The notes: a model not told the origin generated them from the sequence alone. A stretch of 64,000 nucleotides of DNA from Sulfurimonas sp. HSL3-7 (GCF_039645985.1 NZ_CP147919.1:1550001-1614000); one strand, 5' to 3'. Positions 33,855 to 44,776 are shown, counted from the first letter of the stretch. Numbers and translations are program-made.

Positions 33855-35014
33855 CAAGGGTTCTATTGATTTTGATGGTTGTGATATATGCACATGCCGC
33901 AGATTATAGATCCGATCTCTCTTTAGAGTATATAAACTACGATGAATTTTCTGATGAAGCCGTGCTTTCAGGCAATACAAAACTGACACTGCAGAATGAT
34001 CTGTTTACGACGAACGTGTTGCTGGAGTACCTCTATAGCAGCGAGTATAAAGATAGAAGATACATTCTGCTCAATGAGTTCTATGTGAGCAAAGCGTATG
34101 AAGAGTACAGTTTTACGCTCGGAAAAGTGATCAGGTACTGGGGCGAATTAGAGGGGTTCAATATAGCTGACGTCTACAATCAAAAGAACTATCTGCTTGA
34201 CCCCTTTGACAAGAGTGCCAAACTGGGTTCATGGGGCTTCTTCGTATCGAAATACTTTGATGAAAGCCGTTTGGAATTCGGTGTGAGGTTTTATGAAGAA
34301 GATCAAAAATATCCGTCTGTAGATGAACCATATTCCCCGTTTCTTCTGGATTATGACGACACCTTGCTCTTTAGCGATGGGCGCTACACCCCTACTCTGC
34401 ATCTTATGTACAGTTTTACCGATGATACCGTTGCCGACAGCGAAACAAAGATCATCCTTCTTCATGGATACGACAACAAACGATATTTCAAGATGATCAG
34501 CCAAAACAGCCTCTCACAGTATGCCTACAGGGTCAACAAGGTGCTGTTGCTTTCAAACGTCGTCTATAAGAGTGCTATTTTCAAGTGTGAAGCGGGCTAC
34601 ACGGATGTGATCCGCGATGACGATATAAGTGACTATACCCAACTCTCTTTCGGGGCTGAAAACGGTTTTTATGACATTTTTGGTGCCGATATAAGTGTGT
34701 ATGCCGAGTACTACCGTTATCTCTACAGACAGGAGAAAATAGAGAACGTTGATATATCCGAGATCTATGACAATGATATCTTTATAGCGTTTAGATTGGA
34801 TCTTAACGATCCAAGCGGCAGTCAGCTCAAGGGCGGTGTTTTGTATGACATCAAGAGTGGTGAGCAAATTATTAAAGCCGAAGGCAGATCAAGGATTGTT
34901 GATAACCTCGTTCTGAATTGCGAATATTTACAGCCATTGCCTTCTGAAAACACTCTTCTGTCACAACTAGGTGAGACAAGAAGAGTTGTTCTTGGCTTGA
35001 CCTATACATTTTAA
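33851..35014 (+). CDS. Outer-membrane beta-barrel protein of the RND/LolA-like operon
   Basis: 387 residues. Signal peptide (MTRVLLILMVVIYAHA), then alternating aromatic beta strands and a terminal Phe (VVLGLTYTF), typical of an outer-membrane barrel. It overlaps the upstream gene by 4 bases and precedes the RND gene by 11 bp. Proteins of this type (DUF1302-like position in similar operons) are presumed exit channels. Barrel and operon are clear; the substrate is not. Confidence 0.75.
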   Translation: MTRVLLILMVVIYAHAADYRSDLSLEYINYDEFSDEAVLSGNTKLTLQNDLFTTNVLLEYLYSSEYKDRRYILLNEFYVSKAYEEYSFTLGKVIRYWGELEGFNIADVYNQKNYLLDPFDKSAKLGSWGFFVSKYFDESRLEFGVRFYEEDQKYPSVDEPYSPFLLDYDDTLLFSDGRYTPTLHLMYSFTDDTVADSETKIILLHGYDNKRYFKMISQNSLSQYAYRVNKVLLLSNVVYKSAIFKCEAGYTDVIRDDDISDYTQLSFGAENGFYDIFGADISVYAEYYRYLYRQEKIENVDISEIYDNDIFIAFRLDLNDPSGSQLKGGVLYDIKSGEQIIKAEGRSRIVDNLVLNCEYLQPLPSENTLLSQLGETRRVVLGLTYTF

Positions 35015-35025
35015 AGGAGAGCAAG

Positions 35026-37281
35026 ATGGATGGATACCTGCACTTTTTAGATCGGCAAAAATATAAGCTTTTAGTTTTAGCGACTCTCACTGTCGCCTTG
35101 TTGTCGATCTCTTTAAAAGATCTGGCATATGAGGGGAGCTACCGAATCTGGTTTGATAAAGAGTCAAAGATCATACACGATTATGAGCATTTCAGGACAT
35201 CCTTCAGCGGCGATGACACATTCATCGTCGCTTTTAAAGATGAGGAGGGAATATTTTCCGAAAAGGCCGTCAATACTATTTTGACCTTAACGGAACAGTT
35301 CAAAAATATTGACGGTGTCAGAAAGGTCGACAGCCTGACAAATTATCAGTATATCCGCTCAGAAGATGATGAGATCATCGTAGAAGATTTCATAAGCACC
35401 CCGGAACACCTGCAAGAAAAAAAGCGGCTGGCTTTGCAGGACACGCTGATCCTGAACCAACTGATAAGCGGTGATGCCCTTACCACCATGATAGCTGTCA
35501 GGCTTTCCGATACAACGGGCGGAGATGAAGCGGTCAATATCTATGTGATGAAGAAGCTCGAAGAGATAACCGGCAGCGTTTCCAAGAAAAACGGCTATAC
35601 ATTCCATATCACCGGTGCCCCTGCGATCACCGCTTCGCTTGTGACTGTCTCACGCAGTGATGCCATGGTCCTTATGCCGCTTGCCGTTGTTATGGTATTG
35701 AGTATCTTATCGATCCTTTTTAGAAGTGTCGTCGGGGTGTTGGTTCCGTCAGTCGTAATCGTTTTTACTTTTTTGACCGTGCTCAGTATGCAGATGATAC
35801 TGGGATACAAACTCAATAACTTTACAGTAAACATCCCCTCTTTTATTACGGCCATAGCTATTGCCGATTCCATGCACCTCTATCTTGCATGGGTCTATTA
35901 CAAGATGAAAGAGATGGCCAACAGAGAGGCCGTCTCTATTGCGTTAAAAACGAATATTCTGCCGATAGCCTTGACATCTTTCACGACAGCCGCCGGATTT
36001 GCCTCACTGGGGTTAAGCGCCATTGAACCGATCTCGACCTTGGGTATTGCCATAACAACGGGGGCTGTTCTGGCGTTTGTTTTCAGTATCACCCTTGTTC
36101 CGGCTATTCTGCTGACCCTGAAAGATGATTATGCGGTCAAGCCGATAACATTTTTAAACCTGTTGAGCACAAAAGGCTACGGTGCTTTTGTCGTCAGACA
36201 TGACAGAAAGATCATCTATGGTTTTGCCGTTGTACTCCTGACACTGGGTTTCGGCATAAGTTTTGTCAAAGTGGACAGCAACAGTATCAAGTTCTTTTCG
36301 TCCGATACCGTCGTGCGGAGCGGCAGCGACTTTATAGAGAAAAACCTGACCGGATCGATAGTCTATGAGATCATTTTGGATTCGAAAGAGAAAGAAGGTG
36401 TAAAAAACCCGGAGTTTTTGAACACGGTAGCAAGGTTTGAAAAAGCACTTAAGTCCAAATTTTCGAATGTACGGTTCAGCACCTCACTGAAAGATATTGT
36501 TGTCCGCATGCAAAAGGTACTAAACGAAGACTCCCCGAGCATTCTGCCACAAGAGCAGGAGTTGGTCGCGCAGTACCTGCTGCTGTACTCAATGAGCCTG
36601 CCTCAGGGGATGGAACTCAACGATAAGATCGACACGACAGAACGGTTTCTAAGACTCTCTATCCATACCGATATTGTGGATACGTCAAAAGATCTGCAAA
36701 TGATAGCGTGGATAAAAAAGTGGTGGCTGAAAAACGGTCGGTACAGCGCTGATGTACAGGGGCAGACAGCTATTTTCGCCTACATGCAGTCGAGTGTAAC
36801 CGATACGCTCTTGATCTCTATCTCCGTTACGCTTTTGATCGTGCTGTTGTGTATGCTGATCATTTTTAAAAACATCAAGATGCTCTGGCTTTTCATCCTG
36901 CCGAACATAGCACCCGTACTATTGGTAGCCGGCGTCATGGGGTATTTGGGGATAAATATAGATTTGGGCATAGCCATCTCGGCCGCTGTTATTCTGGGCA
37001 TAGCTGTCGACGACACTATTCACTTTTTCAGCAAGTACCTGGATGCGATCAAAACTAAAAGTTTTGAAGAGAGCATCGATTACGTCATCAGTCACAGCGG
37101 CAACGCAATGATTTTGACCACCTTTATCTTATCGTTGACATTTGCCCTCTTCGGTGTCAGCAGCTTTATTCCGAACGTCAATTTTTCAATCGTGACGGTC
37201 AGCGCTTTAAATATTGCGCTGTTGTTGGACCTGTTGTTGTTGCCTGCGTTGTTGAGTCTGTTTTACAGAAAGGGTGTTTAA
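35026..37281 (+). CDS. RND-superfamily (MMPL-type) exporter
   Basis: 751 residues. Twelve-helix layout: helix 1 near residue 15, a periplasmic loop (about 40-195), helices 2-6 (about 205-360), helix 7 near 390, a second loop (about 410-600), and helices 8-12 to the end. Conserved features are ITAIAIADSMHLYLAWVYY and the later AAVILGIAVDDTIHFFSKY, the proton-relay Asp region of MMPL/HpnN-like exporters. ATG follows AAAGGAGAGCAAG. With the LolA-like and barrel proteins it probably moves a lipid from inner to outer membrane under TetR control. Confidence 0.85.
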   Translation: MDGYLHFLDRQKYKLLVLATLTVALLSISLKDLAYEGSYRIWFDKESKIIHDYEHFRTSFSGDDTFIVAFKDEEGIFSEKAVNTILTLTEQFKNIDGVRKVDSLTNYQYIRSEDDEIIVEDFISTPEHLQEKKRLALQDTLILNQLISGDALTTMIAVRLSDTTGGDEAVNIYVMKKLEEITGSVSKKNGYTFHITGAPAITASLVTVSRSDAMVLMPLAVVMVLSILSILFRSVVGVLVPSVVIVFTFLTVLSMQMILGYKLNNFTVNIPSFITAIAIADSMHLYLAWVYYKMKEMANREAVSIALKTNILPIALTSFTTAAGFASLGLSAIEPISTLGIAITTGAVLAFVFSITLVPAILLTLKDDYAVKPITFLNLLSTKGYGAFVVRHDRKIIYGFAVVLLTLGFGISFVKVDSNSIKFFSSDTVVRSGSDFIEKNLTGSIVYEIILDSKEKEGVKNPEFLNTVARFEKALKSKFSNVRFSTSLKDIVVRMQKVLNEDSPSILPQEQELVAQYLLLYSMSLPQGMELNDKIDTTERFLRLSIHTDIVDTSKDLQMIAWIKKWWLKNGRYSADVQGQTAIFAYMQSSVTDTLLISISVTLLIVLLCMLIIFKNIKMLWLFILPNIAPVLLVAGVMGYLGINIDLGIAISAAVILGIAVDDTIHFFSKYLDAIKTKSFEESIDYVISHSGNAMILTTFILSLTFALFGVSSFIPNVNFSIVTVSALNIALLLDLLLLPALLSLFYRKGV

Positions 37282-37351
37282 GGTTGTTAACTTCAATCAA
37301 AGATCTTTTTATATCTGTCAATTTTTTTGCAGTCTGTATACAGTGCGCGGA

Positions 37352-37861
37352 TTATTCGACCTCGGTGACAGCAACCATATAGTTTTTGCCGTAGAATTTC
37401 GCACACTTCGGGCATGTCGTGTAGAAGAAGTACGTTTTCTTGGCCTCTTTCCCCCGGCTTTTGACAAAGATCTCCATCTCTTTTTCGAACTTCGGAGCAT
37501 CTTTGTAGGGCCCTTCAAAGACCTTTGTCAGAAAATCGCCGTTCATCTTTACCATCTCCTGCCCCGGCACTGCTTTGGTGACGGCGAAATAGTGTTCGCC
37601 CCGCCAGGCAGAGGGGTCATAGGAGAGGACAATAAACTGTTCCATCTCCTGCGCCTCTGCTTTTTCTATGGCTTCAAAGGTTTTTGGGAAAACAGAGCCC
37701 ATGTTCAGCGGGATGTGGAAGAGACTTCGGGTTGTCGCCTTGAGAAAAAGTTTGTCTTTAAAGTGCAGCTCCTGTTCATCCCACCCTTCAGGCTTGAACC
37801 TTGGGCAGCAGTTTGTAGGGTTGTCGCTCATATCGTATCTGGGTAAAGCATTGGTCTCCAT
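37352..37861 (-). CDS. Conserved hypothetical protein with CPKC motif
   Basis: 169 residues, soluble. N-terminal block YDMSDNPTNCCPRFKPEGWD and C-terminal TCPKCAKFYG carry cysteines that could bind metal. Often labelled hydrolase in databases, without experimental support that I know of. ATG start; single gene. Confidence 0.55.
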   Translation of the reverse strand: METNALPRYDMSDNPTNCCPRFKPEGWDEQELHFKDKLFLKATTRSLFHIPLNMGSVFPKTFEAIEKAEAQEMEQFIVLSYDPSAWRGEHYFAVTKAVPGQEMVKMNGDFLTKVFEGPYKDAPKFEKEMEIFVKSRGKEAKKTYFFYTTCPKCAKFYGKNYMVAVTEVE

Positions 37862-37929
37862 CTTTTCTCTCCTTCTCTTTATAAAGCCTATTCAGCCACT
37901 CTATATTATAGGCCAAAAGCCCATTGCAT

Positions 37930-38484
37930 TCAATCAAATATTTTTTTGTACCCGTGGCAGTAAGGCAGTTTCCCGTGACGTTCGTAATAATCCTGGTGAT
38001 ACCCCTCTGCCTTGTAGAAGGTCTCGGCCTTGCGGATCGCTGTCGCCACCTTGTAGCCCTTCTTCGTCAAAATAGAGACCAGTTTCTCGGCAACCGCCTT
38101 CTCATCCGCATCGCTGTAAAAAATGACAGATAGGTACTGCTCGCCGATATCGGGGCCCTGCCCGTCGGTCTGCGTAAAGTCGTGGATCTCGAAGAAATTT
38201 TTGGCAAGGGTCTCGTAGCTGATCTTTTTCGGATCATAGATCACCTCTACCGTCTCTAGATGGCCGGTCTTTTTGAAGACGACATCCCGGTAGGAGGGGT
38301 TCGCAAGATGCCCGCCCATAAACCCGGAGACCACATCGTTAACACCGGGCAGTTTCTCCATGTAGTACTCAACGCCCCAAAAGCAGCCGCCCGCAAAATA
38401 GGCCTTCTGGAGTCCTTCTTTATCCTCTGCATGCAGCAGCAGTGACGTTGCCAATGTCAATAATATCAAGAGTATCTTTCCCAT
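37930..38484 (-). CDS. msrA: Peptide methionine sulfoxide reductase MsrA, exported
   Basis: 184 residues. Signal peptide (MGKILLILLTLATSLLLHA) followed by the catalytic GGCFWGVEYY, with Cys33 as nucleophile, and SGFMGGHLANPSY. C-terminal resolving cysteine in LPYCHGY. Reduces methionine-S-sulfoxide in the periplasm; the exported MsrB at 48351 covers the R form. Reductant in the periplasm is not encoded beside it. Confidence 0.92.
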   Translation of the reverse strand: MGKILLILLTLATSLLLHAEDKEGLQKAYFAGGCFWGVEYYMEKLPGVNDVVSGFMGGHLANPSYRDVVFKKTGHLETVEVIYDPKKISYETLAKNFFEIHDFTQTDGQGPDIGEQYLSVIFYSDADEKAVAEKLVSILTKKGYKVATAIRKAETFYKAEGYHQDYYERHGKLPYCHGYKKIFD

Positions 38485-38588
38485 TCTTCATCCTTTTGTC
38501 ATATCACTATATCTTACCCTATTGTAGGATGAAGAGACGAATGGAAAATTAACCGTATTTTTATGCCTCAAACATATCTCTATTAGGC

Positions 38589-38594
38589 TAAAAT
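38589..38594 (+). promoter_or_regulatory. -10 box giving a probable leaderless transcript
   Basis: TAAAAT, 6 bases before the SDR start codon at 38601, in GGCTAAAATTCG. No ribosome site fits between. Transcription would begin at or next to the ATG. Confidence 0.4.
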
Positions 38595-38600
38595 TCGTTT

Positions 38601-39428
38601 ATGAAAAAATCCATTTTAATTACAGGCTGTTCCAGCGGCATCGGCTATGCGGCAGCACACTTTCTGCATAACAACGGCTACGAGGTTTTTGCCACGGCAC
38701 GTAAAGCGGATGATGTCAAAACACTCCGTGAGGAGGGGTTCAACGCCTTTCAACTCGATGTGACCGACACCGCTTCCATCGACAGCGCCCTGGCCGCCGT
38801 CTTGGAGCAGACGGGCGGCACGCTCTATGCCCTTTTCAACAATGCCGGCTACGGGCAGCCCGGCGCCCTGGAGGATGTACCGGCAGAGGCCCTTCGCGAA
38901 CAGTTTGAGACCAATGTCATCGGTCTGCATGAGATGACAAGACGCATCATCCCTGTGATGCGGCAACAGGGCTACGGGCGCATTATTCAGCACTCCTCCG
39001 TACTCGGCCTCATCTCACTGCGTTTTCGCGGTGCCTATAATGCCAGCAAATATGCCATTGAAGGGCTTTGCGATACCCTCCGGCTGGAACTTGACGATAC
39101 CGACATCCATGTCGTCACGCTTAACACGGGTCCTATCCACTCCAGGTTCCGCGACAATGCGACCGAGAAGTTTCTGCACTATGTCGACATCGACAAGAGC
39201 TGTTTTGCTAAAGAGTACCATGAAGAGGTCCTGGCACGCAAAGCGAAAAAAAGCGAGAACGACCCCTTTACCAAAGAGCCTATCGAGGTCATCAGAAAAG
39301 TGGTTCTGGCGCTTGAAAAGCCTCAACCGAAGCCGCGCTACTATATTACCGCGGCAACACACCTTTTAGGCACGTTCAAACGTTTACTGCCGACATCGTG
39401 GCTCGACAAAATCCTGTTGAAGGTCTAA
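38601..39428 (+). CDS. Short-chain dehydrogenase/reductase
   Basis: 275 residues, classical SDR. Cofactor motif TGCSSGIGYAA (7-17), NNAGYG, catalytic Ser in QHSSVLG, and YNASK with the Tyr/Lys pair. The extended C-terminus (KPRYYITAATHLLGTFKRLL) is hydrophobic, as in steroid- and lipid-type SDRs. It abuts the 2OG oxygenase gene with no gap, so the two probably act on related substrates. Substrate unknown. Confidence 0.85.
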   Translation: MKKSILITGCSSGIGYAAAHFLHNNGYEVFATARKADDVKTLREEGFNAFQLDVTDTASIDSALAAVLEQTGGTLYALFNNAGYGQPGALEDVPAEALREQFETNVIGLHEMTRRIIPVMRQQGYGRIIQHSSVLGLISLRFRGAYNASKYAIEGLCDTLRLELDDTDIHVVTLNTGPIHSRFRDNATEKFLHYVDIDKSCFAKEYHEEVLARKAKKSENDPFTKEPIEVIRKVVLALEKPQPKPRYYITAATHLLGTFKRLLPTSWLDKILLKV

Positions 39429-40172
39429 ATGATGAACGCCCTGTTAAACCATGAAGTATCTGCCCCTAAAGTACGTCAGATCAGTGACAAGATATTCGCC
39501 GAAGCGTTTCTCTTTGACCTTGATATCGCAGCGCCCCTGCTCCCTTCACCCTATGCGGAATTCCCGTTTCTGGTCATCGAGGGGTTTATGGATGAGTTAA
39601 GCTGTAAAGCGATACTCGATGCAGCGCAAAAAGCTAAAAATGCCAAACATGCCGCGCTGCTGAGCAGAAGGAAAAAGTTAAATCAGAAGATTCGAAAGAC
39701 GAAGATCCTCACCCTCTCTCCCGCACATAAAAAGCTCTATACCCAGTCTTTCAACCGGGCCCGTCCGCAGATAGAACACTTCTTTTCACTCTCACTGACA
39801 ACATCAACAGATGTGCAGGTACTCGAATACACCCCCGGCTCTTTCTACAAAGCGCATGCAGACGACTCAAACATGCTGGTCGATCCTGACGGAAAGGTTG
39901 TGGGTTTTAAACAGGTCGCGCCGCAGAGAAAGATCAGCAGCGTACTGTTTACAAGCGAACACAGTGACGATGTTCATACTCCCTACCAGTTCAGCGGCGG
40001 CGAGCTGACATTCAACTATTTTAAAGACAAAGAAAACAATACGGTTATGTTTAGACCGAAGATGGGGACGCTGATCGTCTTTGCTAGCAACCCTATCTAT
40101 ACCCATGAAGTCAAAACAGTCACCGAGGGCTATCGGCTTACGCTGGTACAGTGGCATGATGCACTGCTCTAA
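39429..40172 (+). CDS. 2-oxoglutarate/Fe(II)-dependent dioxygenase (prolyl hydroxylase type)
   Basis: 247 residues. Double-stranded beta-helix fold with the iron triad HxD in YKAHADDSN and a distal His in IYTHEVKTV, plus the Arg that binds 2-oxoglutarate (EGYRLTLVQW). The N-terminal 90 residues are a helical lead-in. The start codon follows the SDR stop directly, with GAAGG upstream. Likely hydroxylates a protein or small molecule; the target is not evident. Confidence 0.8.
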   Translation: MMNALLNHEVSAPKVRQISDKIFAEAFLFDLDIAAPLLPSPYAEFPFLVIEGFMDELSCKAILDAAQKAKNAKHAALLSRRKKLNQKIRKTKILTLSPAHKKLYTQSFNRARPQIEHFFSLSLTTSTDVQVLEYTPGSFYKAHADDSNMLVDPDGKVVGFKQVAPQRKISSVLFTSEHSDDVHTPYQFSGGELTFNYFKDKENNTVMFRPKMGTLIVFASNPIYTHEVKTVTEGYRLTLVQWHDALL

Positions 40173-40180
40173 AGGCGGGG

Positions 40181-41314
40181 TCAGTCTTTTTTGACCTGGT
40201 GGTGAAAGTCGTGTTTTATCAGATTTTTGATGATCGTATTTTCCTGAGGTGTGATCCTCTCGCTCTCTTTCATCGCACGCAGGATATGGTGCACCTCATT
40301 GACAGTGATGCCGTAGGGGTCTTTCTTCTCGATCTTCACCCGTTCATCATCCAATATATGGACCATATCGATATTACGTCTGCTGTGCTGTAAAAAGTAG
40401 ATCAGCCCCAATTCGCCCGTATGCTCTTTCTCCAACGCAACGACCACGCGTTTGGGAATCTCCCGTGTTACAGCAGGTGCTATCTTCTTGAAATCCCCCG
40501 CACTCATATAACCGATATAAAACTTTGTAAAGAGATCGATCTTGCGCACGACATCGCTTTTGTTCAAAAAGTTCATGTCCAGACAGACATTTTTAGCACT
40601 GCGGGAACGTTTCAGCAGCCATGTCAGGGTATTGTAGTATTTAAAAGGACGGATCTCAAGCTTGTCGGTCCCTATAACACGCTTGTCATTGACCTTACGG
40701 TAGGGTTTGCGCTTGGTGTTTTTCATGTCACTGAGCCAACTGAGAATATCTTTGGCGGTAAAAGGCTTTGTGATCCAGACGGTACAAAAGTCCTGCAGCT
40801 GCTTGGTCCCCGTCACCCCCTCGTTAAGGATCAGGAGTGCTTTGACCTTGTAATGCGGGAATATCGTCTCCAGTAGCGCTTTCTTCTTGCGCAGACGGCG
40901 TTTCAGGTTGGTCACCGATTTGGTCAGGGTCATCTCGACCATATAGAGCGTATTGTCTTTGGTGATGAAAAGCGCATCGAACTCGCCGATCTCATTGCGG
41001 TTTGTGCGGTAGACGATCTGACCTTTTGCATTGACCGAGAGCGTGTTTGAGAGCGAGTGTGTCTTGGGGGCGTTGGGTCCCTTTGAGATAAACTTGGCGA
41101 TATCATCCTGGGTAACAGCCCAGCGCAGAAGTCGCTCATAAATAAAGTTTTCAAACGCTTCGCCCTCAAAAGAGCGGTATGAGCTTATGTATTGCGGTTC
41201 GTCTTCAGCCATTCCCTTTTTTTGAAGGGAGAGAAGATGTTTGATACCGTACTGATAATAGAGAAGATTATCGTGAATATCGTCTTTTTCGAGATTGTAT
41301 ATCTCGTCTGGCAT
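40181..41314 (-). CDS. Hypothetical protein with PD-(D/E)XK-like central segment
   Basis: 377 residues, soluble. The segment EIGEFDALFITKDNTLYMVEMTLTK (about 110-135) has the D-(n)-ExK spacing of restriction-like nucleases, but the Lys position is Thr (EMT). Basic helices follow (LKRRLRKKK). The C-terminal half resembles nothing I know. Convergent with the 2OG oxygenase gene. It may be a degenerate nuclease-fold protein that binds nucleic acid. Confidence 0.5.
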   Translation of the reverse strand: MPDEIYNLEKDDIHDNLLYYQYGIKHLLSLQKKGMAEDEPQYISSYRSFEGEAFENFIYERLLRWAVTQDDIAKFISKGPNAPKTHSLSNTLSVNAKGQIVYRTNRNEIGEFDALFITKDNTLYMVEMTLTKSVTNLKRRLRKKKALLETIFPHYKVKALLILNEGVTGTKQLQDFCTVWITKPFTAKDILSWLSDMKNTKRKPYRKVNDKRVIGTDKLEIRPFKYYNTLTWLLKRSRSAKNVCLDMNFLNKSDVVRKIDLFTKFYIGYMSAGDFKKIAPAVTREIPKRVVVALEKEHTGELGLIYFLQHSRRNIDMVHILDDERVKIEKKDPYGITVNEVHHILRAMKESERITPQENTIIKNLIKHDFHHQVKKD

Positions 41315-41468
41315 GCTAAAAATAGGGAACTCCTGAGGGACACTCTACATGCCCTGTTTTAACTCACCTCTTGAGTAAGCCAACTAATAATACAGATTTG
41401 TTACTGAAATCTTGATATTAATGTGAAATATCAACCCGTTTTTCTCTGTAAAATGCCATAATCACAGA

Positions 41469-42119
41469 ATGAAAAAAACGGAACAAAAACCATTCGACCA
41501 TCAAAAAGCCCGGCAAGAGGCAACAAGCTGGTTTGACGACCACTATAAAGAGGCCAACAAAGAGCTGAGTGCTGTTGCCTGGGCAAAGGGCAGAACCAAC
41601 CCTCTGCTTCAGGAGTATCTGGAGACCTCTTATCCCGTCCCTTCGAAAGCGATCGTGATAGGATGCGGACTTGGCGATGATGCCAACGCCCTCTATGAGG
41701 CCGGCTTTGACGTCACGGCCATCGACATCTCGCCTGAAGCGATCAAATGGGCCAAAGAGCGTTTCGGTGAGACCACAATCGATTTCAGAGTAGCCGATCT
41801 TTTCGACCTTCCGCAGGAACTGCTCGGCAAGTTCGACTTTGTATTCGAAGCCTTTACCATTCAGGCCCTGCCCCTCTCGCTTCGCGACAGTGTCATCACG
41901 GCTATCGCTTCGCTTATGGCACCCTATGCGAAAGTCCTCGCCGTCTGTAATGCCAAACGCGACGACGAGTACTTTGACGGACCGCCGTGGCCGCTGACGA
42001 CCAACGAACTGCGCCTCTTTACCATGAAAGAGTGCAAAGAACTCGAATTCAGCATCTACGAAGAACAGTCGCACCTCTCCTCACTCAAGGTACGTGCTGT
42101 TTTTCAAAAAGAAAACTAG
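41469..42119 (+). CDS. SAM-dependent methyltransferase (TPMT/TehB-like)
   Basis: 216 residues. Rossmann methyltransferase motif [19 protein letters not shown], post-[15 protein letters not shown], and a C-terminal [13 protein letters not shown] typical of thiopurine-methyltransferase-like enzymes. No ribosome site; a CATAAT box ends 6 bases before the ATG, suggesting a leaderless message. It is 7 bp upstream of a phosphoribosyltransferase gene. Confidence 0.8.
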   Translation: MKKTEQKPFDHQKARQEATSWFDDHYKEANKELSAVAWAKGRTNPLLQEYLETSYPVPSKAIVIGCGLGDDANALYEAGFDVTAIDISPEAIKWAKERFGETTIDFRVADLFDLPQELLGKFDFVFEAFTIQALPLSLRDSVITAIASLMAPYAKVLAVCNAKRDDEYFDGPPWPLTTNELRLFTMKECKELEFSIYEEQSHLSSLKVRAVFQKEN

Positions 42120-42126
42120 GAAAAGT

Positions 42127-42573
42127 ATGATCTATTATCCCTACGAACAATTTGTAAACGATGTCAAAGCCCTTGTCAAACTGACAGAGAGCTATCAACC
42201 CGACACCCTGATCGCTATTGCCCGAGGCGGTCTCACGCTCGGCCATGCCTATGCCAGTGCCACCGGGAACCGTCAGCTCTTGACAGTCAACTCGATACTT
42301 TACGAAGGCGACCAACGCGGTACAAGCTGCGAGATCTTCAATGTCCCCGAACTGCAGCATGCAAACAAAGTACTGCTGCTCGACGACATCGTTGACAGCG
42401 GACAGACCATCAAAGAGGTACTCGAACATCTTCAGGCCAGCTTTCCCAATGTCATATTCAAGATCGCGTCGATCTACTATAAAAAAAGCGCGACCATCCA
42501 GCCCGATTTTGCACTCCATGAAGCCGATGACTGGATCGAATTTTTTTGGGAAAAAGATTTTTTAGCTGATTGA
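42127..42573 (+). CDS. Phosphoribosyltransferase (Gpt/Hpt-like)
   Basis: 148 residues from the ATG at 42127 after TAGGAAAAG. PRPP-binding motif VLLLDDIVDSGQTI (about 84-97) and an N-terminal IAIARGGLTLG loop. Best fit is purine phosphoribosyltransferase of the xanthine-guanine type, salvaging bases to nucleotides. Coupled to the methyltransferase upstream. Confidence 0.8.
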   Translation: MIYYPYEQFVNDVKALVKLTESYQPDTLIAIARGGLTLGHAYASATGNRQLLTVNSILYEGDQRGTSCEIFNVPELQHANKVLLLDDIVDSGQTIKEVLEHLQASFPNVIFKIASIYYKKSATIQPDFALHEADDWIEFFWEKDFLAD

Positions 42574-43629
<1,056 letters not shown>

Positions 43630-43752
43630 CTAAACGTTTTTGGCAGCAATAGACTATTGAGTATTTTATATAGTCTGTTTCCACATAGCGTCTGCTTTTC
43701 TTTGTATCTGTTTAATGATTTGCTTTTATCTGCGGTGCTAATGAAGCTTTGC

Positions 43753-43758
43753 TATAAT
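43753..43758 (+). promoter_or_regulatory. -10 box of the 312-aa gene
   Basis: TATAAT in GCTATAATTTC, 19 bases before the ATG at 43778, which has AAGGAAA. No matching -35. Confidence 0.5.
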
Positions 43759-43777
43759 TTCGAACACAAGGAAACGC

Positions 43778-44716
43778 ATGCAGATCGACAACAGCACAAA
43801 CATTATTAACGGACTTTTCCAGATCCCTGATGAGGGGAGTTTTATAAAAAAACTGATCCTCTCGCGCCCGACGGTCTTTAACCCGGACGTCGTCCTCGCT
43901 TTCAAGGTTTTGCAGGAGAACTACCCTTCGCTTGAGCTGATCCAGAAAGCGCACTATTTTGCCCTCCTGCTGCCGACAGTCTCACCCGGCGTCACGCTTG
44001 AAGCGATGCTGATCACCACCGAAGAAGAGGGTGAGCGCTATTTCAGTCTCTATCACCGCCTCCATTTTGACCAAACGATGTACCCGGGTATGAATATCAT
44101 CGAATCGGACGCCTTTTTACGCATGGCCGCCGTGGTCACCAACGTCCCGATCAATGACCGGATCGAAGGGCTGGCCAGTCTGCTTAACTACCAGATCAAA
44201 GAGGCGCTCAATATCGAGATCACCATGCTCAGCCTCGCCGATGCCAACCCGCAGGTCGTCGAGGAGAACGTGCTTCCCTATGTGATGAACACTATCGCAC
44301 GCTATATGCTGGCCGCAAAACTCGATGACACGGACTACATACGCCCGATGAGCAGAGACGAACTGAGCAGTCTTATCGCACGGTGGTGTGACCTGCCGCT
44401 GCTTGTCACGGCAACAGGCGTTGAAAAGCTTGAGGCGTGGGAGGAGGATGTCATCAAATCGGAAAATGCCTTTATACCCGAATTCGCCTCATCCACGACC
44501 TGTCTGATGTTTCTCTACCTTGAACAGAAGACCTCTTCCGCCCTCCTCGACAAAGGCGGCTTCAAGCTAGTAAAAGAGTTCCTGCTGGACAAGGCAAACC
44601 TCTACCATCTCAAAACGATCACAGGAGCGGGCGAAACACTGGGGAACTTCAGACAGCTGGATGATTCGATAGAAGAAGAGGACGTCGACTTTTCGATCTT
44701 CGATCCGAATTCGTAA
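43778..44716 (+). CDS. Conserved hypothetical protein
   Basis: 312 residues, soluble, mainly helical, acidic C-terminus (DSIEEEDVDFSIFDPNS). No motif recognised. Good start (AAGGAAACGC-ATG) and its own promoter. The stop codon overlaps the first bases of an AAAAAAG tandem repeat. Confidence 0.6.
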   Translation: MQIDNSTNIINGLFQIPDEGSFIKKLILSRPTVFNPDVVLAFKVLQENYPSLELIQKAHYFALLLPTVSPGVTLEAMLITTEEEGERYFSLYHRLHFDQTMYPGMNIIESDAFLRMAAVVTNVPINDRIEGLASLLNYQIKEALNIEITMLSLADANPQVVEENVLPYVMNTIARYMLAAKLDDTDYIRPMSRDELSSLIARWCDLPLLVTATGVEKLEAWEEDVIKSENAFIPEFASSTTCLMFLYLEQKTSSALLDKGGFKLVKEFLLDKANLYHLKTITGAGETLGNFRQLDDSIEEEDVDFSIFDPNS

Positions 44717-44776
44717 AAAGAAAAAAGAAAAAAGAAAAAAGAAAAAAGAAAAAAGAAAAAAGAAAAAAGAAAAAAG
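44715..44776. repeat. Heptanucleotide tandem repeat (AAAAAAG x 8, plus a partial unit)
   Basis: Eight exact units from 44721 to 44776, preceded by AAAAAG. Pure purine on the plus strand. It starts at the stop codon of the 312-aa gene and ends at the stem of the hemF terminator. Such repeats change copy number by slippage. Confidence 0.95.
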
